Part shown: positions 20,401-30,507 of the stretch, piece by piece
Layout: each line of letters begins with the position of its first letter
How positions within the stretch are numbered: the first letter of the stretch is position 1
Assembly: GCA_017354895.1 (NCBI GenBank)
Contig: CP071498.1
Coordinates: 124,001-188,000 of the forward strand
Direction of reading: 5' to 3'
DNA length: 64,000 nucleotides
Source: Podospora comata
Lineage: Eukaryota; Ascomycota; Sordariomycetes; Sordariales; Podosporaceae
The notes under the pieces: generated by a model
Seen by the model: only the letters and a program-made list of their open reading frames with translations
Databases searched by the model: none
What the model was told of the DNA's origin: nothing
Translations under genes and position numbers: made by a program

Positions 20401-22610
20401 ATGCAACCTGACAGGCCCTCCCCCTCCACCACCAACGTCGCCCATGTCAACAGCTACTTCAACGGCGCCAGCCTGGCTCCAGAAGCCCAACAGTCGACAC
20501 AGGACTCTGGTGCTACCCCTCTGACCCCAATTACAGAGCAACCACCTCAACATGTCGCCCCGGCCAGACCCCCATCGGCACCGGCACGAAGCGTTGCCTT
20601 CCGACCTCTTGACCGTCAGCAATCAGCCATCCAACTCCGTCGCCTGCGACCGGCCGCCCTGGGATCCAGACTTACACCGACCATGACCCACGAGCCCCAG
20701 ACGCAAGCACACGATTGGGAAGAGGACCATGCAACGGATGTGGGCAGGAGTGGTGGTCGACGACGGTCAAGCTCCGAACCCCAGAGACCATCCATGCCGA
20801 GGGCCATCGAAACAGTTCCCCCGTTATCATCGGTACCCGAGAGCCCCTCCCAGAGCAATGCGCAGCAGGATGGGCCACCACATACAGGGCGGTTCCACCG
20901 GGCCCTCGGTAGACGAAGACAGACTATGCTGAATCCGCACCAAGTATCTGGCGGCTCAGGCGACGATGTGTATGAGTCGAGGGTTGTCGACTTTCTCGAT
21001 GTCATTGGTGAGCTTTTCCCCCTCTCTGGCTGACCTCTCTAAGAAACATAATCTGATAGTTCAAACACAAAGACCCCGAGGTGGCGACTCTATCATCCAT
21101 AACCAACATTCAAAACTCTCTCTTCTTGCCTTCACTGGGAAAGTGGGTGAACCGACGGCCGACATATGACCTCTCCCAACTACCGCCAATGCCTGGTGCC
21201 TTCCCGCCTTCCAAGGAAAGTATAGCCTCTGCTGCTGCCGCTGTCCAGGGAGAACAACAAGGAGAACACGCAGGGCCTCGCTCACCAAGCCTCTCATCTG
21301 TCCTGACCTCGGAACCCCAATACGCAATTCTGCCCAACGATGCTTCGCTTCAGGGATGGAGGGAGGAGGACGTCAAGTTGCTGAACGACTATGTCAGGCA
21401 CATGCTGCATTCTCGACGATCAAAGATCAAACAGAGGTTCAAGGCGTTTGGAAAGTATGTTAGGCGACCGTTGGGGTTCCTGATCACACTATACGCCACT
21501 CTCATCACACTGTTTGGGCTTGCCTGGGTTCTCTTTTTAATCGGATGGGTGTACGTTGGGGACTCGGAAAAGCAGTTGTATGCGATTGATGTGAGTTGCG
21601 ATGCCGCCTTGCACATCTGGCTGATTGGAGCGATTCTCTAACAGACACCTTAGATTATCGACTATGTCCTCGTGGCCCTTTTCGCAATCGTTGGAGATGG
21701 TATGGCACCCTTCCGAGCCAAGGACACTTACCACATGTTTTTCGTTGCCAGATATCACCGAAAAACATGGAGGCGCCGCGAAAGATTGGCGTTGCCCGAG
21801 CTCAAGGATCACAACGATTTGCCCATTGCGGAAGAACACCGCATCGCAGACGATGATCTCGAAGCACAACAAACGCAACAGCGATCAAGCTCGACAGAAA
21901 AGATTACAAGAGAAGACAAGGACGAGTTCGTCCCAGTCTTGTCAGAAAAGCAGCAAGCACGCCTGATTCATCACCAGTCAAAGCTCGCCAAGTCACACAC
22001 GTTTTTCAAACCTCACGAGACGGAAACCCACCACGCATTTCCTTTGCGACTGCTTATTGCCATCGTCCTGTTGCTGGATTTGCATTCTTTGTTACAGATT
22101 TCTCTAGGCGCCGTAACCTTTGGCATTCCTTCCCACCGGAGACCTGTGGCTGCCACGACGACCATTCTATGCTGCTCCATCGTCACAAATATCACGGCCG
22201 GGCTCTTGATTACTATTGGTGACCGCAGGACGAGGAAGAAGGATGTCTTGGAGAGGTTAATGAGGCAGGAGATGACGGGCGAGGTGATCAAGAAGATCGA
22301 GAAGAAGAAGGAAAAGGAGAGAAAACAGGAAGAGGAGCTGAAGCATGAACAAGAAACAGGAGAAAAACCCAGGAAAAGTCTGAATTTAGCGTTGCCATGG
22401 AAAGACACTTCCGGGGACGAGGGAACGCAGACGGGCCACGAGAAAGAAAAACGAGCTAGGTCTCTGTCGGTTCCTCGAACCAAGAGGAAGAAAGAAAAAG
22501 AAGAAGTGGGGAGATTTAGCTCCGAAGTCGAAAGCACCCAGGGTGGAGGGAGCAAAGGCGCACAGGATACTGAAAGACTCAAGATGCCAGGGGCATTTGA
22601 AGAAGACTAA
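20401..22610 (+). CDS. integral membrane protein of the DUF2985 type
   Basis: Three exons, 20401-21007, 21073-21590 and 21654-22610, give 693 residues. A 190-residue low-complexity Ser/Pro/Gln N-terminus leads into VVDFLDVIDPEVATLSS, ITNIQNSLFLPSLGKWVNR and PTYDLS, blocks I associate with fungal DUF2985 membrane proteins. Four or so transmembrane segments follow (FLITLYATLITLFGLAWVLF, IIDYVLVALFAIVGDGMAPF, LLIAIVLLLDLHSLLQISLG and one near residue 540). The C-terminus is a Lys/Glu-rich charged tail of about 130 residues. Intron 1 must end at AAG (21070-21072) to keep the DPEV block in frame; the nearby TAG at 21057-21059 gives the wrong phase. Molecular function is unknown. Confidence 0.88.
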
Positions 22611-23467
22611 AGTCGGCTATCTTGGTTTCTCATCGGGGGGCGTTGGATAGTTACTTGGAACATGGCAAGGATGAGGTTGCACATGCAGAATTCGTACATG
22701 ATACCCAGACAGGATAATGATAATGAGAGTTACAGCGTTCAATTTGAACTTTGGACCCCAGCGTGCCTAGGAATGCCTCATCTATCGGGGGAAGCTGCGT
22801 TGTCGCACTGCTAAATTTGGCCTTTTTGATGTCGATCATGCCGAAAGACTGGCCTAACACCTTGGCATATTCTCTCCCCCGTCAACAAAGCTTCTCATTA
22901 CACTACAGTGCCACAAAGATAGGCACAGAACGGCATCCTTCCCAACGATAAGCAAGTGAGAAAAGGTGACGGCCAGGGTCGCATCAGTATGCAGCTGTTG
23001 CAAAGCAGCCCTCCCACCAGACCTGGAATCTTTGCTCAGAATGGGGGCTGAGGCCAAGACGCCGATCGGACGGCCGTAAAAGACAGGCCGGGAAGGTGGC
23101 GATTATATCCTACCTACAAACGGCAGGACCAGATAGACGCGGGAGCATGGTCGGCTATTGCCCCGTCTTACTAGCCTTGAGGTGTGGACGGGTTACACGA
23201 GCAGGGCGATGATCAATCTCTAAATGACCTGCCTGTATTGTATCTAGGGTAGGCAGTTCAACGGCCGGAACCGCGGGGCCGCTGATTGTCGCCCCGCTAG
23301 TAGTAGATAGATCGAGGACGATAAAAGGCAGCAGATATCCCATCATCGCTCAACTCAACTCTCCTGCTGGCACGCCGGCAGCACCCAGCACCGAGCACTT
23401 CCCGTCTTCCCGCTTCACCAAAGCAAAACCCTCGTTTTGGTTTCCAGCATCAACTCGTCGGGTCAAA
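22611..23467. other. intergenic, no gene seen
   Basis: 3' flank of the membrane-protein gene and promoter of the lysozyme gene. A short C/A-rich leader precedes the start at 23468. No coding signal. Confidence 0.6.
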
Positions 23468-24372
23468 ATGAAAGACTCAACCATCCCCTTGCTTTTTGCC
23501 GGAGTGACGTTGACAGCAGCGTATCCCATCACCGGCGACGTTGTCAACTGTCGTTCCGGGCCGGGCACCAGCTACTCGGTCGTGAAACAATACACGCAGG
23601 GCCAAGATGTCACGATTACCTGTCAGACCGAAGGTACCAACGTCAACGGCGTCACCATCTGGGACAAGACAGCAGATGGCAACTGCTATGTGTCAGATTA
23701 CTATGTGCAAACGGGGGTCAATGGTTATGTGACAGGGAGATGCAGCGGGGCTTGCACAGCTCCAAAGTCCAACAAGGCAACGGTGGATCTCATTGCCGAA
23801 TTTGAAGGCTTTGAGCCCAATGTTTGTATGTCTTCTTGGTTTGCCTTGGCTGTTATCTTCAAGCATTCTGACATGAGAGGACAGACATCGATCCTACTGG
23901 AAATCCAACCGTCGGCTATGGCCACCTCTGTCAGCAAGCTGGCTGCGCTGAGGTGCCGTATCCAATCCCGCTCTCCCAGGCTGATGGCAAGAGGCTCTTG
24001 GCGAGCGACATGGCGGTATGTTTTTGTCCTTGATATCCCGGCCATCGCTTGTCACAGAGCCCCTAACTCAAACAATTGCAGCGTTTCGAGCAATGCATCA
24101 CAGCCATGATTACAGGAGCCACACTCAACCTGAACCAGTACGGCGCCCTCATTAGCTGGTCCTTCAACATGGGCTGTGGCGCTGCCCAAACATCGACTCT
24201 GGTGGCAAGGCTCAACAGGGGCGAAAATGTCAACACTGTTCTGGCACAAGAGTTGCCAAGATGGGTGTATGGGGGCGGAGTGGTGCTTCCTGGGCTCGTG
24301 AGAAGGCGAAATGCAGAAGTCGCGCTTGCACAGACGGCAGGGAGTGGACCAGCGTTGCCAGTGCAGTGTTAG
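23468..24372 (+). CDS. secreted SH3-GH24 lysozyme
   Basis: Three exons, 23468-23825, 23885-24015 and 24082-24372, give 259 residues. A signal peptide (MKDSTIPLLFAGVTLTAA) precedes an SH3-like domain of bacterial wall-binding type (VVNCRSGPGTSYSVVKQY, GYVTGRCSGAC, about residues 22-95) and a GH24 phage-type lysozyme domain. The catalytic Glu113 lies in AEFEGFEPNV, with Asp122 and Thr128 in DPTGNPTVGYGHLC, matching the Glu-Asp-Thr arrangement of T4 lysozyme; ALISWSFNMGCG is the second helix block. It should cut peptidoglycan, an antibacterial role since the fungus lacks this polymer. The fold is known from other fungi and is thought to have come from bacteria or phage. All key residues are intact. 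Confidence 0.92.
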
Positions 24373-24512
24373 ATATCTGTTTTGAGTACAAGTAATGGGA
24401 ACAAATAAACGAACTGGTGGTAGATTTGTCAAGTGTCTATTTATCTACCCATGTACTACATTACAACAGCCATACATCTTAACCTTGACCATGGAAGCTG
24501 TCACAGACCCTC

Positions 24513-26458
24513 TTAAAAGTGAGGGGCATTCAAGAACAAGCCCATCAGGACACCACCGATAGTGCCGGCGATAGGAATTGTCGCAATCCAGGAGAGCATC
24601 AGCAAGCCGACCCGCTGAAAGTTCACGGCCTTGAGGGTACCATTGCAGAGCCCGACTCCGACGGTGGCACCAGTGATGCACATTGACGTTGATACAGGAA
24701 GCGAGTACTGGCTGAACACGAGTACTGTGATGGCGGCTCCCATCTCCATGGAGCAGCCCCTGCTTGGGGAGTGATATGTGATCTTGTTGCCCATGACTAT
24801 GACAGCACATGTCAGCAACCAGAAACCTCACCCCTGACCGGGAGAAGAAGAAAAGAAAAAGACTGAGCACTTACCCTTCATGATATTGTAGCCATATGTC
24901 AACAAGCCCACAGAGATGGTTGCTGACAAGACAGCCAGCTGCCAAATTGGCACCTCGGCTTTGCTGGCAGCGGCACTCCCAGTCGACCAGGCAGAGTAGA
25001 TAACAGCCCAGGGGCCGACCGAGTTTCCAATGTCGTTGGCGCCATGAGCAAATGAAGCCGTGCAAGCCGTCAGAATCTGGACAAAGCTATATGTGTGCTC
25101 AACCTCGTTCGGATACTTCTTGGCCTCGGCGTACACTCTGGCCATCCGTTCACCCTCGGGCGTGCCTGCGATGCCCGACTGAGCGGCGTGGATGTCGTAG
25201 TGAAGACCATACAATAGACCACAGACAACCATGGCCGGCAAGCGTTTCAGGAACATGCGGATGTTGTGAATCTCGTATATCCGGCCTGGTCCCATCGGGT
25301 TGTCGCGGAGGGTGCGCATGGCCCAGCCCATGGGACCCCTCTTCTTGAGCAACTTGGCGTGTAGCTTCCGCTCCCCTTGGGCTTGGATCTCTTTGTACGT
25401 CAACTGAACTGGGGCTTCCCCGAGCTCCGGGTCCTGATCCAGCTTCTTCTCCGGGTTGCTTCCGCTCTCCGTTGGGGTAGGTGAGGACTTGGAGGGAAGG
25501 GCCTGGGGCTGTTCCTCATCGCCCGAGTCCTCCTGGACAACGGCGTAATTTGGAACGTTGGCTCTGTCCATGACGGCAACTTCTGGTCTCTTGAAAAGTA
25601 AAGGCCCGTAGATGAACATCCACCACTTGACTCCATGATCCTTCTTGATCACCTTGGCATCAACAAATGGTACGAAGAAAATGGCCGCCAGTATCCCAAC
25701 GCCGGCACCTGTACCCATGGTAACGGCCGCGACGTACCAGCCGGGTTTCTTGTTCAAGCCCAGATTCGGGGATCCCTTGTAGACAATGGACAGCGTGCAA
25801 ACGGTGCCGGCAATCAGGAAGAAAAAGGGAGACGAGTACACAGCCCATGGAACGGGGTTCTTTCTCAGGTGCACTACCAGCTTGATGAGCATGAAAATGG
25901 TGGCCCCAAAGGCGGCTGAGATGGCGGGTGCCATGACGAGCCCAGAAAAGATGGCACCCAGGCCCTTGCCGTCGTTCCAGCCCCATTGCACCTGTTTTGC
26001 GCCGACTGTCGCAACGCCCACACCTGTTGAAAAGCCTGTTAGCATGACCGGTTCGCGCTCACTCTGTGGGAAAAGTCTGCAAACTAACCGGCAACCGCGG
26101 AGACCAAAGAGTATGTCGAGGAGACATGAGCCGAGTGTCGGGTGCACCACATGACCCAGGTCGACGCACCAGCCAGGGCGCAGGTAAAGGCGAGCATCTG
26201 CACGCCGGCATTGTCCTGGAAGGCAGCGTGGGGGATAATGCCGTTCTTGATGGTCTCGGCCGTGCGGGCGCCGACGGTGATGGCGCCCAACATCTCGAAA
26301 ATGGTGCCAAAGATCATGGCCTGTCGATAGGAAATCGAACGGGAACTAACGGACGTGGCCCAGGCATTTGCCACGTCGTTGGCGCCGTTGTTAAAGGCAT
26401 CCAACAGGGCAAAGAAGGTGCCAATGACAAAAACATAGGTAAACTGGTCGAGTGCCAT
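24513..26458 (-). CDS. Na+/phosphate symporter, PHO-4/PHO89 type
   Basis: Three exons, 26458-26089, 26023-24875 and 24796-24513, give 600 residues. The PHO4-family duplicated signatures are both present: DAFNNGANDVANAWATSVSS near residue 20 and FAHGANDIGNSVGPWAV near residue 440, each with the GANDVANA-type core that binds phosphate and sodium. GCSMEMGAAITVLV and PVSTSMCITGATVGVGLCNG complete the C-terminal signature. About ten to twelve membrane helices flank a ~180-residue cytosolic loop. The protein takes up inorganic phosphate with Na+ at the plasma membrane, best at alkaline pH. A CACGTG element upstream fits phosphate-starvation control. It converges with the lysozyme gene, 140 nt apart. 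Confidence 0.95.
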
Positions 26459-27403
26459 GTTGGCTGTTGGTTGTTGAGAGTGCTTGAACTATCTGGCGAA
26501 GGTCTGTCGGAGTTCATGGTAGGCAACTCTGCCTTTTGTCTCTTCCATTTTAAGTTGATCAGTGTCCATTCGGCTGGCTTGTCCTCATCTGTTTACCGAA
26601 GCTGAACGCCATGAGGTTGACAGAACGAGGGCATTCTCAGTTCTGTCGTTCTTCCATGCATCTTGCTCGTCCAGTCAGCGTATTTCATATGCCCACGTGA
26701 AGACGGGAAATGCTAGGAGTGGCCCGCAAAATGCTGGCTAAACCCACTTCAGAGGTTGTGTTACACGCGAGGTAGCAGAAGAAAGATGCAGGGTCTCTGG
26801 TATGTGGCCAATGAAGTGAGGGGAGCCAGCTAGGGGCTGAAGATCGGCGCCGGTCTCCGATGCATGACCGGAAAAACCTGAGGGTTGAGGAAAGAAACAG
26901 CGCAGGTCATGACGCCTCTCAAGAGGCGTGCCACTCGAATGGTGGTGGAAAAGGAAGACGCATGCCCAGCCGGAACCCTTCCATTCGCTCGGGACCTTGG
27001 CTAAGGCTTCTTTAGGTCAAGCATTCTTAGCGCCAAGGCAGGGCAGGGGCCGAGGGGCTAGACCACGTTCCATGCAAAGTTCCTAAAGACTTCTACTCTG
27101 CCTCTGTCTCCTTGACTAAAATCCCAAACTGACTCGTGTTCGGGGGCTGGCTCGCACTTTTCGCACCTGCGCCGCTTTCACACCTGTGGTGCTGCACTCT
27201 CCCCCCGTTGAACCGTTGTTGGTGATGCTGTCGGTCAGACTGAGTCATCGCCGAAGGACTTGTGCCTCTGGATCAATCTCGACATCCTCTGCGGAAGTCT
27301 GTCTGTGTTTTGATATCATGGAATCAATGTCCAACCGCAAGTCCAAAGTCCCTGGCCATGAATGTTCTTAGTACCTAGGTGGTCTCAATTTCCATCATTC
27401 ACA
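26459..27403. other. divergent promoter region, no gene seen
   Basis: Lies between the phosphate symporter (leftward) and the beta-propeller gene (rightward). It contains CACGTG at 26694 and GTACCTAGGT at 27371-27380, otherwise nothing recognised. Confidence 0.6.
26694..26699. promoter_or_regulatory. CACGTG, candidate NUC-1/Pho4 site
   Basis: A perfect palindromic CACGTG lies 236 nt upstream of the phosphate symporter start. This is the core bound by the bHLH regulator Pho4 (yeast) or NUC-1 (Neurospora), which activates phosphate-acquisition genes. One copy was seen; a random 6-mer match is possible. Confidence 0.45.
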
Positions 27404-28483
27404 ATGAAGCTACGCCATCTCGGTCTTGTTTGCGCTTGCGTCCGCCTTGTCTCTGGCCACCGCCTCGAGAAACCAGCACCTCTACCACTCGCCACGCGGA
27501 TTGTTACCCAGTTTCCCAATCCGACATGGATAGAAAACATCGCTGTCCGGTCGAATGGCGACCTCCTCATTACCGAGCTCCTTCCGAAACCCATTCTCTA
27601 CACCATCGTAAATCCTGCCAGCTCAGCTCCACAGGTCCGCCTACTCCGTGACTTTTCTGCCGAAGAACCCCCTGTAGAAGGCTTGACAGGCATCGCCGAA
27701 GCATCGCATGACGTGTTCGTCTTTGTCGGTGGCAGCACGACAAATCTTTCATTCCATGCTTGGAGCGTCAACTTCACTTCCGCAGCCCGCAATCCCTCAA
27801 CAACTACCGGTCCTATTATCAAGAAGATTGCCGAGCTCAAAGATGTGAAGCTTCCTAACGGTGTTGCCACCCTTCCCGGCTTCCCGTCTTCCGTGTTGAT
27901 TGCAGACTCTTTGGCCGGTCTGGCCTGGCGCCTGGACATTCTGACAGGAAAGTCCATCGTCGCTGCACAGACTCTCGAGATGGGGGCTCCCTCAAACGAG
28001 ACGGACCCCAGCAAGAGAGTTGGTATCAACGGCATCAAAGTGCATGATGGATTTCTGTACTTCAGCAACAGCAACTCAAGATCCATCTACAGGGTCAAGA
28101 TCAGGAAAGACGGCACACGAGACCCCAGCGCCCATGCGCAGCTTGTTGGCCGCTTACCGGAGAACGTGTCGTTCCTGGATGATTTTGCAGTTACCAGTCA
28201 TGGTGGAAAAGGGGCAACTGTATTTGGGACAACCTCTTCTGACAATCGGCTGTGGGCATTTGTGCAGGGGAAGAGTCCGGTGGTTGTTGCCGGCGAACTG
28301 GACAAGTTGACATTGGCGGGCTCGACAGCAGCCTCGTTCGGGAGAGGGAAACGTGATAGAGACATCCTGTATGTAGTCACATCGGGAGGGGTGGGGAAGC
28401 CATTGAATGGAAGTCTGACAGAAGGGGGAAAGGTCACGGCGGTAGACTTGAGGACCTTTTGTCCATCCATAATGATCGGGTAG
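27404..28483 (+). CDS. secreted six-bladed beta-propeller protein (SMP-30/gluconolactonase-like)
   Basis: A single exon gives 359 residues. The start at 27404 follows ACA and opens a signal peptide (MKLRHLGLVCACVRLVSG); a Met 14 codons upstream would bury it. The remainder reads as repeated propeller blades: ENIAVRSNGDLLITEL, GLTGIAEASHDVFVFVGG, LPNGVATLPGFPSSVLIADS, GINGIKVHDGFLYFSNSNS. The spacing and NG, D and SNS motifs match the SMP-30/TolB-like fold, whose members include lactonases, although metal ligands cannot be assigned by eye. The substrate is unknown. Secretion and four or more N-glycosylation sequons suggest an extracellular enzyme. Confidence 0.8.
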   Translation: MKLRHLGLVCACVRLVSGHRLEKPAPLPLATRIVTQFPNPTWIENIAVRSNGDLLITELLPKPILYTIVNPASSAPQVRLLRDFSAEEPPVEGLTGIAEASHDVFVFVGGSTTNLSFHAWSVNFTSAARNPSTTTGPIIKKIAELKDVKLPNGVATLPGFPSSVLIADSLAGLAWRLDILTGKSIVAAQTLEMGAPSNETDPSKRVGINGIKVHDGFLYFSNSNSRSIYRVKIRKDGTRDPSAHAQLVGRLPENVSFLDDFAVTSHGGKGATVFGTTSSDNRLWAFVQGKSPVVVAGELDKLTLAGSTAASFGRGKRDRDILYVVTSGGVGKPLNGSLTEGGKVTAVDLRTFCPSIMIG

Positions 28484-28771
28484 AGTAACCAGCTGTACCA
28501 CTGCTCAGCGGCTTTGTGGTTTGGTGCATCTGCCATTGTTGGAGACGTCAAAGAGGCCACTGCCTGAATAGTTAGACTGCCTACCAGCTTGCAAGAACTT
28601 ATCACCAAGCATAAAATGAACCAGATTAGGACTCAACAGCAGTATGGCTGCTCTTCATTAGGTACTCCAGAACGCTAGGGGTATAAAATTTTAAAACTAA
28701 TCACAATCAAAACCAGAAAACCCAAACCAGTCATTACTCAAACCCGTCTCTTCCGCCGGCTTCCCCCCTCA

Positions 28772-30507
28772 TCATTGCGTTTTGTCTATGGGTCTCTTGA
28801 CAAACACGCTGCGCTCCCACCCGTCGATTTCATCATACAGCGTCACTCTGTCGAGCTCATAGCCGCCAATTTTGGGCAAAATCTTGGCCCAGATGACCCA
28901 GTACACTCCACCAGCGAAAATGATGCCAAAGCCGACAACACAGTGAAGCCAGTATGGCAACTCGTCGTAAATGTTCTGACCATCCTCGGGGGGTACAAAT
29001 GGTGCAATGACAAGGTAAATGTTGCTGAGGAAAAAGAAGATGACAACGGGCAGTGTGGCCGAGATGGGAGGGTTCCAGTTCCACGCCTTCCGGTTGAGGT
29101 AGAGGTAGATCAGGCCAAGAGCGACAAAAGTGTTGATGATAGCCAAGGGGTACGAGATGAGGTTGAGAATGAAGTTGTAGGCATCGCCGGGAGGAGGGGC
29201 AAGCATGATGATGACCGAGACGGCCCAATGCTCAAACAGACCCGCGGTGGGGGCGTTGAAAGGTCTGTTGCTGGCCCAGAAGCGGGAGTAGGGAAGGATA
29301 CCCTCACGGCCGAGCTCCTGAACCAGACGCCCCTGAGAAAAGATGACAGACAGAACGTTGCCAAAGGCAGACAAGGCAACAAAGACGGAAAGGGCGCGCT
29401 CGGCAGTGCCACCAAAAACATTTCTGAAGAGCGAAGCAGCCACCAGGCGCTGGGCAGCGAGAATCTCGTCCTTGGGGACGGCGGCGAAGTAGGCAATGTT
29501 GACAAACATGTAGAGGACTGAGATGACGCCGATGGCCAGAGGAGCGGCGATCTTGAGGGTACGGACTGGGTTCTTGGTCTCGGAGAGGGCATAGTTGGCG
29601 TTGCTGTAACCGATGTAACTCCAGATGACGTTGTAGAGGGCCGTCACAACACCATAGGCAGATCCAGTGGTGCCCTCAAACGCATCCGTGAAGTTGTGGG
29701 GCTTCTCGTCTTCGGGAAGCTTGACATGGCCGGCGAGAGCGACCCAGCCGGCAACGACGATGATGAGGATGATGATGACCTTGATGGTGCCGAGGAGGTT
29801 TTGCAGGCGGATCCCCCACTTGACGCTGGTGGCGTGGATCAGGAAGGCGGTGGTGATGCAAGCCAACCCGATGCCGCGCTGGTTCCACCGATCGACTTCG
29901 ACGCCGGCAGCATGGAGAATGTACTCGCTGAGAAGGAGAAGATTAGTCAGTTTCAAGTGCTCACATCACATCTTGCCAGGCTGGAGAGGTGGACATACCC
30001 AAAGACGACCGAGTTACCGCTGGCCCAACCAAGGAGAACAACGTAGCCAGTGTAGAGGCCAGTGGTGAGGAACTTTGGCTTGCGGAAAACGTATTCGAGG
30101 TAGTTCTTCTCGCCTCCGTTCTTGGGGATGGCAGTGCCGAACTCGAGATAGACAGCCGTGCCGGCAAGGGCAATCAGCATGCCGGCAACCCAGATGAACA
30201 ACGACAGACCGACACTGCCGGAAAGCTTCAAGATGGAGCCGGGCGTGGCAAAGATGCCAGTGCCGATAACCCGGTTGACGATCAGAAAGACTGCAGAGAC
30301 GATGCCAATCTGGCGTTTGGCTTCGCTGGCGCGCTGCAGTTGACCTGGACCACATATGTTTGTTAGCTGCGTCGAACAGGATCAAAGAGAAGAGACAAAT
30401 ATCATGTACATACCCACTTCGCTGCCCCCTTCGGAGTTGGCGAGGGTGCCCGGCTCCTTGAAGTCATGGCTATCACCCTCGGGGGCGGATCCCGTGAACT
30501 TGGACAT
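28772..30507 (-). CDS. amino-acid permease, MUP1-like (methionine-permease type)
   Basis: Three exons, 30507-30414, 30344-29999 and 29927-28772, give 531 residues. A short hydrophilic N-terminus (MSKFTGSAPEGDSHDFKEPG) is followed by the APC-family first helix NRVIGTGIFATPGSILKLSG, with the GTGIFATPG unwound segment that binds the amino-acid carboxylate. LEFGTAIPKNGGEKNYLEYV and NVIWSYIGYSNANYALSE are characteristic of the LAT/MUP1 branch. About twelve hydrophobic helices are present. High-affinity methionine or other neutral amino-acid uptake at the plasma membrane is the likely role, with specificity unproven. All exon joins keep frame and the gene looks intact. Confidence 0.92.
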
